Shown here piece by piece: positions 8,844 through 21,400 of a stretch of 64,000 bases of DNA; the first letter of the stretch is position 1, and each line of letters opens with the position of its first letter. The stretch comes from Notospermus geniculatus. Lineage: Eukaryota; Nemertea; Pilidiophora; Heteronemertea; Lineidae. The position numbers were made by a program, and so were the translations under genes. The stretch lies in assembly GCA_002633025.1 (NCBI GenBank), contig NMRB01000014.1, forward strand, positions 808,707 through 872,706, given 5' to 3'. A model generated the notes under the pieces. It was not told the origin of the DNA, searched no databases, and saw nothing but the letters and a program-made list of their open reading frames with translations.

Positions 8844-11125
8844 TTTATTGGGTTCATCGCTTCACTTGTGCAAATCTGAAGAAAACAGAACATTTTTTGC
8901 ATAACTCTGCAAAAGGCTCAAATCCATTAAAACAACAAGGATTACTGACAGGAACGTTTTCTTTAGGACAACTGGAAGGCTAGAGAAATAATGTACAGCT
9001 CTTATAACACAGCAGAGATCCCATTGCAAGAATGCGAATTAATAGACCATTCTCAAATTGCCAGATCTGCGCACTTCCTCCGAAATTTCAACCATAACCT
9101 CGATCTGAAACCGGGTGACGTGACGCAATCCATTATTCAGCAATCAATGGTCGAGTCTGACGCAACGTCGTCGACGTCACTGTCGCGGGGCTGTCTGCGT
9201 CACGTCATTCAGCTTCAGACCGAGGTTATGGTTGAAATTTCGGCGGAAGTGCGCAGATCTTTCTCGTTTACGTCAATTTGAGAACGGTCTATAGGACTGA
9301 AGGCCTACTAGCTTTTACTGGCTTTCACTAGTTTATACCAACCTCCATCTTTGCATTTGACCACCGTGGTACTTCTACAACCATGTTGAATTCTGTTTTT
9401 TCAGCATTAGCATAGAGTGGAATATCATGGAATGGAGACACTGCACCGTGAGGACCCTCTGCAAAAGAAGCAACACATACATGTAAATAGTAGGACAGAC
9501 AGGGTTAAAGTGTCAACACACCTGGAGAATTGATGATTGGTAATAATCATCAGTTACCATGGAAATGGCACTAAAATAGTATGGAATATTGCACTGAGCC
9601 AATGAAACAGGATTTCTCGCTCATCAATTAAGAGAGAAATCAATTTTGTCTACACAACAGTTAATTAACAGAAGTATTGAACGAAAAACATATCAATGAG
9701 AATCCTACATGTAATTACACATTATTGTGAGAGGTACCATGAAGGGTAGACCAAGCTGAGACAGAGGCTAGCCAATTAACTCTGTTTAAGTTTGGTCAGT
9801 GCACACATTCCTACACTGTCATTCAAATGGGTTGGCGTGAAATTGATCAGTATAAGTCTAAGTCAACCTAACTTCAACATGGGCAAATGCCAGGCCTGTG
9901 CAACAGACACCATAAAGCGAACATTAAACCACAAACCACAGTGTTTACCAGTTGACTGAGCACAACCTTGGATTTGCTATCGGCTCATGGAAAGTGAACC
10001 AAGTTACCCTAACATCATTAGGTAACTGCGACATAGATTATTTACCACTGACTTGTGTACGTTTTCAAGTTTGGCATTTTGCCCATGTTGAAGTTAGGTT
10101 GACCTGGACTATTACAGTAAAGGATGATTTCAGGGATTGCTGAGCCAAAGTGATCTGAAAACTTTTCCTCGACATTGTCATTAAAAGTATTGGACAACTA
10201 CACAAGTCCCTTGAATTGTCATGGTTGATTCCGCCATTGCTCATTGAATCATTCACCAAGGTGAGGTAGGCCCCTCGCTAGGCCTAGGACTAGGTCTTGT
10301 AGGCGTAAAGCCCAATATTTATCCGCCACAAATTACTGACGACTACGTATGGCAATAACCCCTGCATGCATTACGCATTGCTCTTATCAGGCCTAGTCGT
10401 CAGTAGTAATCCATCGGTGGGTGTGGGCGTGGCAGTGGACACGTAGATACCCATCCATGAAATGATACCTTGGCATAGTACAATCCGATGATGGCACCAA
10501 AGCCCCATATTTTTTATAAAGAACTGAATGTAGAGGATTGCATAGGTGGCTTATTCCCAAAAGGCTCGAGCATGTCGAGGGCTGTGTTTCTGACAGCAGA
10601 GGGGGGCAGTAGGGGGAATCGCCGCGAGAAAGGGGATGCCCCCTCCCCTTTAAGTTTATAACATGTTTACCAGGTAGCTACCTACGGGTAAGTCAAAATT
10701 TTGTGTTTCTGACCAACATGACCAAGAAATCTGTCAAATTTTCTCTTTATCCTCCCTCAAAACAATTCCTGGCAGAAAAACTGGAGGGCTATGAGCTTAG
10801 GCCGACTAACATTCCACAGGCCTGTAACACATACATATACCGGTATACATTGTTGTAGATCTGTGCATGTAGCACAGCATGCATTCCGTCAGTGACAGTC
10901 AGTGCGCAAGACAACTAACATAATCTACTAATTTGACCTACTAAAATACATCTTGTAATCCGTAGAATAAAGAGAACCGCTCTCCACGGTCTCATAGATT
11001 GTTAGGGGGCTTTGACGGGGGTTCTCCATAGTGAAGAATCTCGGCTTTACGATGGGTTTTATCAGAAAATGTTTGGAAGTTGCCGCACGGCACAGAAGTC
11101 TCGCTAAATCGCGCCCACGTTGCAT
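6347..11125 (-). CDS. ppa1: Soluble inorganic pyrophosphatase, complete, ten coding exons
   Basis: Hydrolyses inorganic pyrophosphate to phosphate using Mg2+; family I, related to animal PPA1/PPA2 and fly Nurf-38. Coding exons on the minus strand: 10942-11125, 9343-9458, 8756-8875, 8296-8446, 8067-8129, 7588-7715, 7196-7281, 7005-7074, 6758-6797 and 6347-6381, all with GT..AG borders and matching phases, giving 330 aa. Family landmarks are [14 protein letters not shown] (exon 1), [10 protein letters not shown] and [14 protein letters not shown] (exon 2), NPIKQDV and [11 protein letters not shown] (exon 3), GDNDPLD (residues 156-162, metal-binding Asp) and LIDEG (Asp189) in exon 4, and ETDWK (exon 5). 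The first 32 residues are basic and nearly free of acidic residues, like a mitochondrial presequence; a second Met at residue 33 could start a cytosolic form. Odd: the usual PDGKPEN loop reads PTGKPPN here. The stop follows [11 protein letters not shown]. Confidence 0.95.
9041..9294. mobile_element. Long-TIR MITE in pyrophosphatase intron 2, copy 1
   Basis: The ends AATAGACCATTCTCAAATTG and its complement enclose arms of about 90 bp that share AGATCTGCGCACTTCC and ACCATAACCTCG. GACGT-type words recur in both arms. A related copy lies at 13871-14090. It has no coding capacity; it is non-autonomous, superfamily unknown. Confidence 0.75.
9862..10102. repeat. Inverted repeat pair in pyrophosphatase intron 1
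   Basis: A 31-bp sequence starting GTCAACCTAACTTCAACATG at 9862 is repeated in inverse at 10071-10102 with one or two mismatches. The roughly 180 bp between are unique. This is probably a MITE, but no target duplication is evident. Confidence 0.6.
10582..10784. mobile_element. Degenerate hAT-like MITE in pyrophosphatase intron 1
   Basis: It starts near GTGTTTCTGACAGCAGAGGGG and ends TTCCTGGCAGAAAAACTGG, with the internal TCAAAATTTTGTGTTTCTGACC and CTGTCAAATTTTC words shared with the copy at 28302-28456. The ends have diverged from the CAGTGTTTCCGCCAG form. Confidence 0.6.
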
Positions 11126-12213
11126 TGGACTTGGCTTCCTGCGGACTAGAACGAAGCATGCGTATAACGCGTCACGTTCGGTCGCTCACCCGAGTAAACA
11201 GTCAGCTAGCTTGGTACCAGGAGCCTCCGCAACGTAGATGTAAAGCCACCTAGCGGAGGACCCCTCTACCAATCTATTGGTCACCAAGCTGCTGTTCTGA
11301 ATCTGGGGAACCCGTAAAAGTGTTTCTCTTCTATTGTCAGGCGGAATAAGTTGTGACTTGAGAAGAGGGGCCACAGAGAGAAACGTGTCGATCTATCTGC
11401 CAGTGTTTCCCAAATAACAGTAAAGGGAAACACTGATATGTGGCAACACTGGCAGATGTTACACCAGTTGTATTATGGAGTCCGAGAAAGGCCCTACCGT
11501 AGGAGACAAGTTTTACTGTATTTCGTCTCTGTGAAGAGCTCTGATGTATTTAGTATCTGATGTGAATAAATAGATCTACCGGTAATCTTCATTTCAAAAA
11601 GACAATTACCGGTACTACACTTCTCATTACACTTCTGGTAGCTCGACTTGAAAGTGCCAGCCTGAAGAAGACCCCGATTGGGGTTGCAGATTTGCTAAGA
11701 TTCTGGAAATTGACTTCCTGTTTATCATCATTTTGTGTGTTGCTGTGCTTTCTCTTTCTTTGGATTTCAAAAAGACAACATGCTTTCCGCTCCTCAAACA
11801 CAATCAATATCAAACGACTTGAATACCAATAAAATAATTCCGAGTGGCTTCCCTCAGAAATAGCAAACGGGTGCAAGGTGGTCAATACCATTGTGGTATC
11901 CGGTGAATAATCTTGTCTAAAGAAAGCAAGAAATGCCATTATGTACTTTGATCATGAAATTTATTTGCAATATCCTCATCCCTCCATAATTCGAACCCTA
12001 CAGTAAAATTTTCAACTATGTACACATATATACAGAGATATTTACAATTACACTGCATAGCATCTCAACAAATCAAGGGTTCATATTGCTTCACCTGCAA
12101 ACTACACTCTCTATCTAGTAGTCCGGAGGCGAAGTGAGCGTAGGCCTTGGTATTTCAAGATGCAATATAGTGTGAAAATACATCGAATGAAGCACCGATC
12201 AACTACTTTTATA
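11126..12213. other. Intergenic interval upstream of pyrophosphatase
   Basis: It contains the pyrophosphatase promoter (no TATA box evident close to the start) and the downstream flank of Fringe. A nested set of small inverted repeats at 11388-11460, including a 35-bp hairpin with hAT-type ends, is the only structured element. No further gene is recognised; the open frames near 11.2 and 11.6-11.9 kb lack family signatures. Confidence 0.5.
11401..11435. repeat. 35-bp hairpin made of two hAT-type ends
   Basis: CAGTGTTTCCC at 11401-11411 and its exact complement GGGAAACACTG at 11425-11435 are separated by only 13 bp. Just outside, CTGCCAGTGTT and AACACTGGCAG form a further inverted pair (to about 11460). 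Confidence 0.75.
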
Positions 12214-12219
12214 TTTATT
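12214..12219 (-). terminator. Polyadenylation signal of Fringe
   Basis: AATAAA on the minus strand (TTTATT as written), 198 bp past the Fringe stop codon at 12417-12419. It is the first canonical hexamer after the stop. Confidence 0.55.
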
Positions 12220-12416
12220 CAATACTGTACATTTGTGCCATTAGATCTTGGATGAACAGCCTATTGGCCATGGCATTTCCTCTCTGGAGAGTCGCATCTC
12301 CAGACACTTGAAATTAAAGTCCATTCTGGACTCCGCACTTCTTGGAAGACGATGATTTATAAATATCACAGGTAAACTTTGGCCGCGATGATGAGTAGCA
12401 TATGATGACGAGAGCA

Positions 12417-15400
12417 TCACCGAACACTGGTCGGACATCCCTGGGTGTATGGATGAAGCTTACAGTGTATGGAACGGAATCTGAAAATAAAAGAAAAATT
12501 TCTTTAGTTTGTATAGTTGAATCACTGAAAATCGATTAATGGGAAATGACCTCTCTGAAGAATCTACAAACTACAAATTCTCGCATGCCCAAAATGAAGA
12601 AAAGGTCAGAGAGCATGGTTTCAAGATCACTAAATGAATACCTAACTGAGGCAAAGTGACAAACCTGGTAGGGTCCTTTGTCTCATCGAACCCAGATATA
12701 TTGATGACATTCATTTTATCGCCGTACGGTGCGTAACTTAGTGTAATCTGCAAGAAAACACAGGAAGTTAGGAGAGAGTTTATGAGTGAGTATTTCAGAA
12801 ACTGCGGCTAAAGATATCTTTTTCAAATGCTGTCGGAGTTCTGTAGCTATGACAGGAAGATTCGTTATGACTCGTTCAAGTTTCATTAAAAGTCATGAAT
12901 GTGACGAGAAGAACTTACATGTTGATGAATATTTTTCTTGCTGAGTAGGCTGAGGCCCTCTAAATGTGAGTGAAAATCTCTGACAATAGTGAGATCCTTT
13001 TTCAATAAATGATCTGAAGACAGAAAAATGCCACTACATGTATATCAATGAAAGATCACCCACCACACATGATGTGGAGATTAGAACACACTTTTGGCTG
13101 GTGCTGCCATCTGGCTGGAATTACTGGCACTGAATATCTGTCTTGTGACCAGAAGAGGCTCCTCAGATTTGCACAAAAGTAAATACCAACACAAAGCCAT
13201 AATTCTTTTATTCATAGACAAGTACCGGTACTTACTTATAATATAACCAATGCTGCAGTCATCAGGAAGACGGATACTATCACAAACATCCATTAACTTG
13301 CCACCGCTGCAATAGAAGGAAAGAAGTTAGAGACACAATCAAGGAACGATGCTGAGTGTTCTACTAGCAAACACTGGTTCTGCATCCACTACATTAATTT
13401 GTCAATAAGTGCACAGAATGCCTCTCAAGTGGCAAATAACTGCACTCCATTCTATGCTTGTCGAAAAACAATGACAAATGTGTCTGTTTATAACAAGCAC
13501 CATTGTATTACCCAATTAGGAATAACTAATGGATTTGTGTCAAAGTTACAAAGAGTGAAATCCAACGGCAACAGTTATGTGATGGCTACTTACGCAGTAT
13601 GTGGCACCATCTGTAGGGCTAGAGCCCGACTGATGCAGAAGCCAGCACCACCAGTTGCAAACCAGAAGGAGATCTTTTGCTGAAATAGTTCAAATATACA
13701 TGAATTAGAACTGGGATCACCCGACTTGGAGCATCGAACTGGGGATTGTCCTTCTCAACACTAGATTCTTATAGCATTTACCACTACTTTTGAAGGAATA
13801 CTGTGCCAATCAGGCACATATACAAGAACCACCCTATCAATAGACTGCCTCAAGGACAACATGATTCAATCCCAAATTGACGTGAACGAGAAAGATCTGT
13901 GCACTTCCGCAGAAATTGCAAACACAACCTCGGTCTGAAACTGAATGACGTGACGCAGAGAACCCCACGACAGTGACTTCGACGACGTTGCATCAGAGTC
14001 AACCATTGCTGAATCACGGATTGCATCACATCAGCTGGTTTCAGATCGAGGTTGTGGTTGCAATTTCGGAGGAAGTGTGCAGATCTGTGAATTATTTTTA
14101 AACATCTTTGGTGCAACCACTCGCAGCAGCATCATCCTCTAGGGTTTAAGAAGTCAAGCAGTTCCTCACTGGATTCCGAAGTCTACTTACCTTTGGACGG
14201 TCTCTATCAAACATCTCAATGGGATGTGCCAAGCTTGGTTTACCAACATACCAGGCCTTGGTGTGGTTGAAGTCTTGGAGGACTTGAACAAGTCGGGGTA
14301 CATTTAGATATGTATCATCATCAACATGACAGAACCACCTACAAGAACGAAAGAACAAGGAAACCATTCAATCACAGTGAAAAAGAATCAACAATTTATG
14401 CCAGAGGTTGTTGATTTAGGGGGCATAAGAGGTACCCCTTTGGAAAAAATGTGTTTTACATGTATCATGAGTTTGAGTGTTTTCAGAGTGAGTGCCACCT
14501 CCTTTTTAACAGATTAGTAGTAGTGGCACCCCCTTATTCAAATCCCTGGTTCAGCCACTGCATCCAACATGGCCATTCATTTCATCAGGAAGCGAAGCCC
14601 TCACTGACTGATATTTATCATCTTTGCACTTTTAACTCCTCATTTTCCTTGCCAACAGAGTCACAGCAGTAAAGTTCTCACGGGAATATATACTACAGTT
14701 CTCTTCCCTGACAACCTAATGTGACTTTTCATTTATCTTGAATTACTTAATGATGATAAACAATCTAACATCAGAATATTACTGTCAACCCATATTCGCT
14801 AGGCCAATAAGCAAATCAGGCACGTGTACTGAGGCCTATATCATTGCATGAAAATAGAGCCAAAGCAATGACTAGAATGCAGGAGCCGAAATTTGTTATT
14901 TACTGGTCATAGTTGGTTGTGACACCTTCAATTTGTGACGCATGTTAGTACCGGTATGCATTTGCACATGCTTTTTGGCCATCATTACAAACATGCTATG
15001 CACTTTAATAGGCCAATCATCTGTAATTTGTATACATGTCTCACTGAATTAGTCCACATCTCGTCATCTGCAATCACAGTCAAACTATAACATGGTTTGA
15101 AATCTCATGTTGGGAGATCTAATTTGGCAAAGACATTCACATGCATTCGCACTGTCCGCACTAGAGTATGCTGGTATACCAATGCAGAGTGCCAATGAAC
15201 CCTTGCAGTTTGCACTGAAGACGTTTACCAGAATAATTTACTCCCTCAACTCAACAAGTCCTGGATTAGGTGTAAGACTGAGACCTTTAAATCACCAGCA
15301 GACCATCGTACACAGCTGACAGCACAAACAATTTGAAATACCGGTAATTAAATCCTGTTGTGAAATTTAGTGGATAACACCTACACAAACCAAATCTCAT

Positions 15401-18400
15401 TAAAGTTCAACTCAAAAAAATCACAATGCACAAACCCGAGGATAAAAACATGAGCAATCCCAAAATCTGCAGAGGAATAAGCTGACCTCTAATGACTTCT
15501 TAATTGAAACCTGACCCATGGAACAAAATGGCAAAATTCTAATGAAGACTTTGAATGAGAATTCGGCTTCATCCTGGGATGATAACCTGCCAACGGCAAG
15601 ACCTGCCTCTCACATGAGCACCCTTTTGTCCTTTTTACAAGTTTTTCATCTCAATATTTCAAAAAACATCTGGGGACTTGACACTGACAAAGACCGATGA
15701 TGTACGCATTGTTCTGGTAAGAAATAATAGAGTCAACAGCTTACAGGAACCCTGCACCTTCTTGAAGTCCTCGGGCTACACCCACCTATACAATCTGTCA
15801 ACGATCATTTTGCTTTTACTGCAAATGATATCAAGACTTATGAAAGTTCAAGCTGGGGTTGTGTGACATGACAATAGTTACCAACAGATAGTGTCATATA
15901 AAGTGCTTGTTGAACTTCAGATTTGATTGGAATTCCCCAAAATTATGAAATAAGCATTGAATTGTGCAGATCTGAACATTGTTGAGGGTCTTCGAGCAGC
16001 ATGCGATATGGCTTACTGCACTTCAATATGTACAGAAGTTCATTTGAGGAGGCCATGTCTCAGGTTTACAACAATATTATTCCATTTTCCCCTCCAAACA
16101 GTACTGAACAGGTGTGGAATTATTATTCCTTTCCTCTTCTGTATTTTTCTACATTCTCTTCCCAGCTTCCTCTAACATTTGTTCAAGAATATCTAAGCAG
16201 TATAGACAGAGTTTACCTAGAATTGCCGATCGAGTTACGGAAAGGTTCGTTAGCAAATTCACTTTGGCATGGCTTCGCAACAAAATAATGAGCTAGTGTG
16301 AGAAAGTTGCTAGTACCAGATACCAATTGACAAGACTGATACCACCACAACTAGCCAGCACATCTCGGGTTTTTTCCACTAAAATTGGAAAACCATCTTT
16401 ATAACACATCACATGGATGTTTTCTACAGTATTTTGCAACACAATAAATCACAGAAAGATTTGTAAGCGGTGAACAGTGTAAACAGAGGAAGGGAAATGG
16501 GTAAATTGTTGTGGTGAAATATACCGACAGGATACACAACTGGCTAAACATTTCATATGGAAATTAACCAGAGAACAGCTACATTCCTTATATCAGAGCT
16601 ATCGCCAGACCCACAGAGATGTAAAAGTCCCACATGGCATAGGGCACACCAAGGTGTTCGGACTCATTGCCATACTCAGACCCACAAAGGGCAGTTAAAA
16701 CTATGCAACTGATGAAAACCAACGGGGTCATTTCCGTTCCTTTCACTTGCAGCCATCACGGACCATTTTGAGTAGGACAGCAGTCAGCCACGAAACTCTC
16801 CCTGCAATTTCTTGTGCACCAAAAAGGAAACTTCAGGCACCCATTTTTCACTCTTGGGTGTGGCATTTCCCAACCTGACAGACACTGGAGACGTGTGGGG
16901 GTAGGAGTGCTGAGCCACCCTATCTCGGGGCAAGATCCCATGTGGCAGAGGGCTGGGTGCATTCTTTCAGGATTAGATGATTCTTATGCAAAAAGAAGAG
17001 CCTAAGGAGGATGGACTGGTGATGAAGGTCGTCTATGAACGACCTTGTCCCACCTAACCACAGATTAATGCTCAGGGTTTTTCCCATAGGACACTGAGGG
17101 CATGGGATAGGCAGCAGGGCCTGTTGTCGAAGTACAAACACGAGTGGGAAACTGGTGAGAGTCAATCAGAAAAGCAAGGAGGTTTCCACGGCATTCGCCA
17201 TTCCATCTCATCAGCTTTGCCATGGGTGTCTTGATTCTTGTTTAATCAACCCTGATCGATGTGTTCTCTATAAACATTATGATACCAGCCAGGCCCACAT
17301 AGTTCTCAATTAAAGCAACATCTAATGGCATAAAGGTATCATTCCCTGACAAGCACTCTTGGGAGCAGGTGAATTTGTTTTTCATAGTTTAGGCGAAGAA
17401 GAAGGAAATAATCATTTAGCCAAGTTAGGTTTATACCAGCAGGTGAAGTGGCCAGATTTTTTCTCTCAAAAGTTGTCTAAACACTGAAGGAATATTGATT
17501 CCTTGATGTACCCTTGAGCCCACAGGAATGGTCAGTTTCAAATTTTGCCACCAGGTGACACTCCTTACATACAATGTGATGAATGCCTTCACCATTTCTG
17601 CAAAGGTTACAGAAGAAATATGATTGATAACAATTTCCAATTACCAATTTCTTTGCAATGAGTTGTTTTTTTCCGTCATATATGACCCAACAGTTAGGAG
17701 ACCCCACACATCACATACAGCCCAGAGGCTCCTGAACAAGTTAACATCACTTGGAAACAAAATTTGGGTAACAGGAGGTGTTTAGGAAATCAAAATCTGT
17801 CATTCCCCAGGGTAAAAAATGGCCAGCACATCAAACAAAAGATTGAAAGCCATTTAAGTTTTCTAATAAGATTTTAAAGATTCCATGACCAGAGGGCTTG
17901 GCTGATGAGATTTCATTATCACAGCATGCATGTGACAAGCTCTCATCAAGTGTTGTTCATTTGTGCAAAAAGTGGAATTGCCCACAAGGAAAACACTTGC
18001 TACCAGGAAGCACTTGGCCTTTGACATGGGAAATGTCCCTATGGCCTTTGTTTGAACAGAACAATTAAAGAGTTCAGAATCATTAAAGCAAATCTGACAT
18101 TGATGAGACTGCTCAGTTTGCACTTTTTGAACCTGATGAAAGCTGAAATTGATGATGTGAAAGAATGATGGGATAAAAGGAATTGATAACCTAATTTTGA
18201 GACAAAACCATGAAAAAAATGGCCATGATTACATCCATACAGACTGGCATCTCGTCAGCATGGCAAGTAAGTGACAGACTTGCTGCTGCTGCTGCTGCTT
18301 TCTTTACACTCACATCATGATGGATTTCCATGGATTCAGCAAGTTTCTCACATGATTTCATGCTGCTAATCCCAGTACCGATCTTAAAGTCTTAGCCATG

Positions 18401-21400
18401 TGGTGAAGATTGATCTCAATTCTGGAAGCTAGCTCTCAGCTATAGAATATTCAACCATAATATCCCAGAAGCCTTGCCCTACAATTCCATGAGGTCTTCA
18501 TTCCCAGTGGATTTGCAAGCACGGGAATATTGATATGGGAATATTGATATTGGTGACCTATGCCCCTAAACATCACTTCACACATGAATGACCTACGGTA
18601 TGTGTACCTTGGCACAGGGATCAATTTACACAGCCTACTGACCTTAGTGGAGCCAAGTTCACTTGAGACAGTCTGTCTCCGAGTCTGTCTCCTGGAGACT
18701 GCATTACATAATATGTTCTTTTGAAAAGAAGACAGAACGTGCCCTTATGCACACCTCTGCCAGGCAGCCATTATCAAGGACAGCAGAAAGTCACCAGTTG
18801 GTCCAACTCTGTTCATTTTGACCTCTGAACACTTCTCAATTTAGGACAGCACTAGACAGTTCCAAAGGTGTCTGCAACAGAAAAGTTCCACTGACTTACC
18901 TTTTATTTGAACGGATGAAGAAATCGTACTCAACAGACATCTTGCAGCAGAGATCTTGCCTAAAAAGATACAAAGAAAAACATACAATGTCTACATATGT
19001 GAAGTGGAGATGGAGTGCATGGAAAAGAATTAGAAACTCAATAAGTAGAGAGTAGATGTTGTGAGTAGTGGGCCAGACACCAAGGTGGACGAGGGTGACC
19101 CTCNCCCCCCCCCCCCCCAGTAAAAGCAAGATCAAATTCTATGATATTTACTTTGCAACTTTAGGAAGGGCCCTGAGGCAACACTGATTTAAGCCCCGGG
19201 TACAATAGGTTCTGTGTTATAAGTTACACAGCACATTAGGCCGTGTCCCATTAATGAACTGCCATATTTTTTGAGTGTTTTTCCAGCAAAACCACAGAAA
19301 GTACTTCAGGGTTGTCACACAGGACAACAATGTGGTAAATCATGTTAAAATCCTATGTTTAGATTGGACCCCACAGACCAGCTATTAGTGCCATGCACTA
19401 ATACTTCAGGAATTTGGAAATGCTCACCAATGGATTAGCTGTCTTTGTAGAGAACATACATAGTAGAAAACAAGCTGAATCTCAACCAAAGATGTTCTCG
19501 CAGCCCCTGGTAAAATGGCATCAATGCGTTTTAAAAACTAAGTATTTGTGTGGCAGTGAGTCTATAGGATTAGGAAAACCCATCGGATGTCACTGAATGA
19601 TCAACAAGGGCTGTCAGATTGCCTGATTGCACTGATTCCATAAAATTTATTCCGTCCTAGGGCCTACCTTATAGGCCTAGGGCTGGTCACACATCCACAC
19701 AAATCCACAGTACAGACACTGGAGCCAAATGCCCGCCAAGCCAGGCCGACAAAAGCCTATAAACTTGGAATGAATTGGGTCAGTTCTGGCAGCCAACCAG
19801 GCAGTAAATGTACAGTAAATTTTTTTAGTGACACAAAGCAATTATCACTGAACACCAGAAGCAAGCCAATAAAACTTGGCACACTTCCAATGTCTGGGCT
19901 TGCGACACTAAATAAAACTGTAACAACTCGTCTGTCATCTCAGCCTGGCAGGCCTAGTGGCTGGGTTTACAATTATCACACTTCCTCAATTCATATGTCT
20001 GTCTGCTGCGCCATAACATTCATCTGGAAGTCTGGAGGCTCTGGTTTCCTCCTCCCTTCGTCGTGGGTTCGATAACAATTTTAGCCAATACACCTAGAAT
20101 CTGTAGTGGTGAAGCTTGAAAATTTGAAGGGGCAAGTAAATGTAAATGGCATTGAATCACCTGTTTTTAAGTGGTGTTCCCATGGTAACAAACCAATCAT
20201 GGATGCAGCTGTAAAATATTCAAGCCACTTCCAACCCCTTTCCTAAGCTTGGCTAATATTGAATCAGTGCTACTGCAATTAGTAGGAATTGATGCAGTAG
20301 CCTATAGGGCCTACACCCGAAGACTGAGATTTTGACTATTATTTTTTTCAAACAAACCTGCAGCATACTGGTAAGTAAGCAACGGTTGTTGAAAGCATCA
20401 TGATGCACCATCTCTGATCAGTTTAACAATAAATTGAAAAGGTTTAATTAAGTATCCCAAGGAAATAATGGCAAAAGATGAGGGCTCTCCAGCAAATTAG
20501 AAAGAGGAGAGATGAATTTGATCAAAAAGGGATAAGCTTTCATTCACGTACTTGTCTCATAAGCACGTGTACTGCAGCAGGCTAGGCGATAGTACTCAAA
20601 TCGGCGTCGGATTGTAAAAATACACTTGAAAACAAATTTGTACATAATGGCGCAGGTTTTTATAAACAGCTGTGATATTTTTTTATGTGAAAGTCTGCTG
20701 AGTGTTCACTCCCTTTTCATTTGCTACCACCATTGATTTTCGTGTCATAAAATCAAAATTTTTTTCTCCAATGCCAAAAAATGCAAACTACGTGTTGCCA
20801 AGGCAAGGCAAGAGCAAGAAATCGCACCAGGACGTGGGAATCTTTTGCTTAGGACAAACAGTCTCTGAGATTTGAATAGGAGGAGTAGAACGAGTTCCTC
20901 AGGTCCACGTGCAGTTACGAAAGTAAAAGAACCACATCAAATGCTTGAATGAAAATTGGATTGAATCAAAAAAATTCTGACCGTGAAGGTCACACGTGGC
21001 TATTCTACCACATCAGAAATTACAACGGCAAAGGCCACAGCAATCACAGCAAATCTAGGACAGGGACAAAAGGAGTCTGAATGATTCTGCAGCTGACTCG
21101 GTCGGCTACCACGCCAAGAATCACCGAGATGCTTCTTTCACCAGAACCTGTTCATAATGGCAACAATAAAACTACCAAGGTAAAGAATAAGATAACGGCG
21201 AATAAGAGAAAGATAATGATGCTTACACCAATATTGCTGCCAAGATTTTACAAGAGTTCCTCAGGCAATACGTCTACACCAGAATGTTTCCTAGCAAGAA
21301 ACATTGGATGCTGGTGGTCCATAGTTGATGATGGATTCATATTGGCATTGAAATGCATTCAGTTGGATCAAGGTGACAAAATCCATCACATGACACCCTT

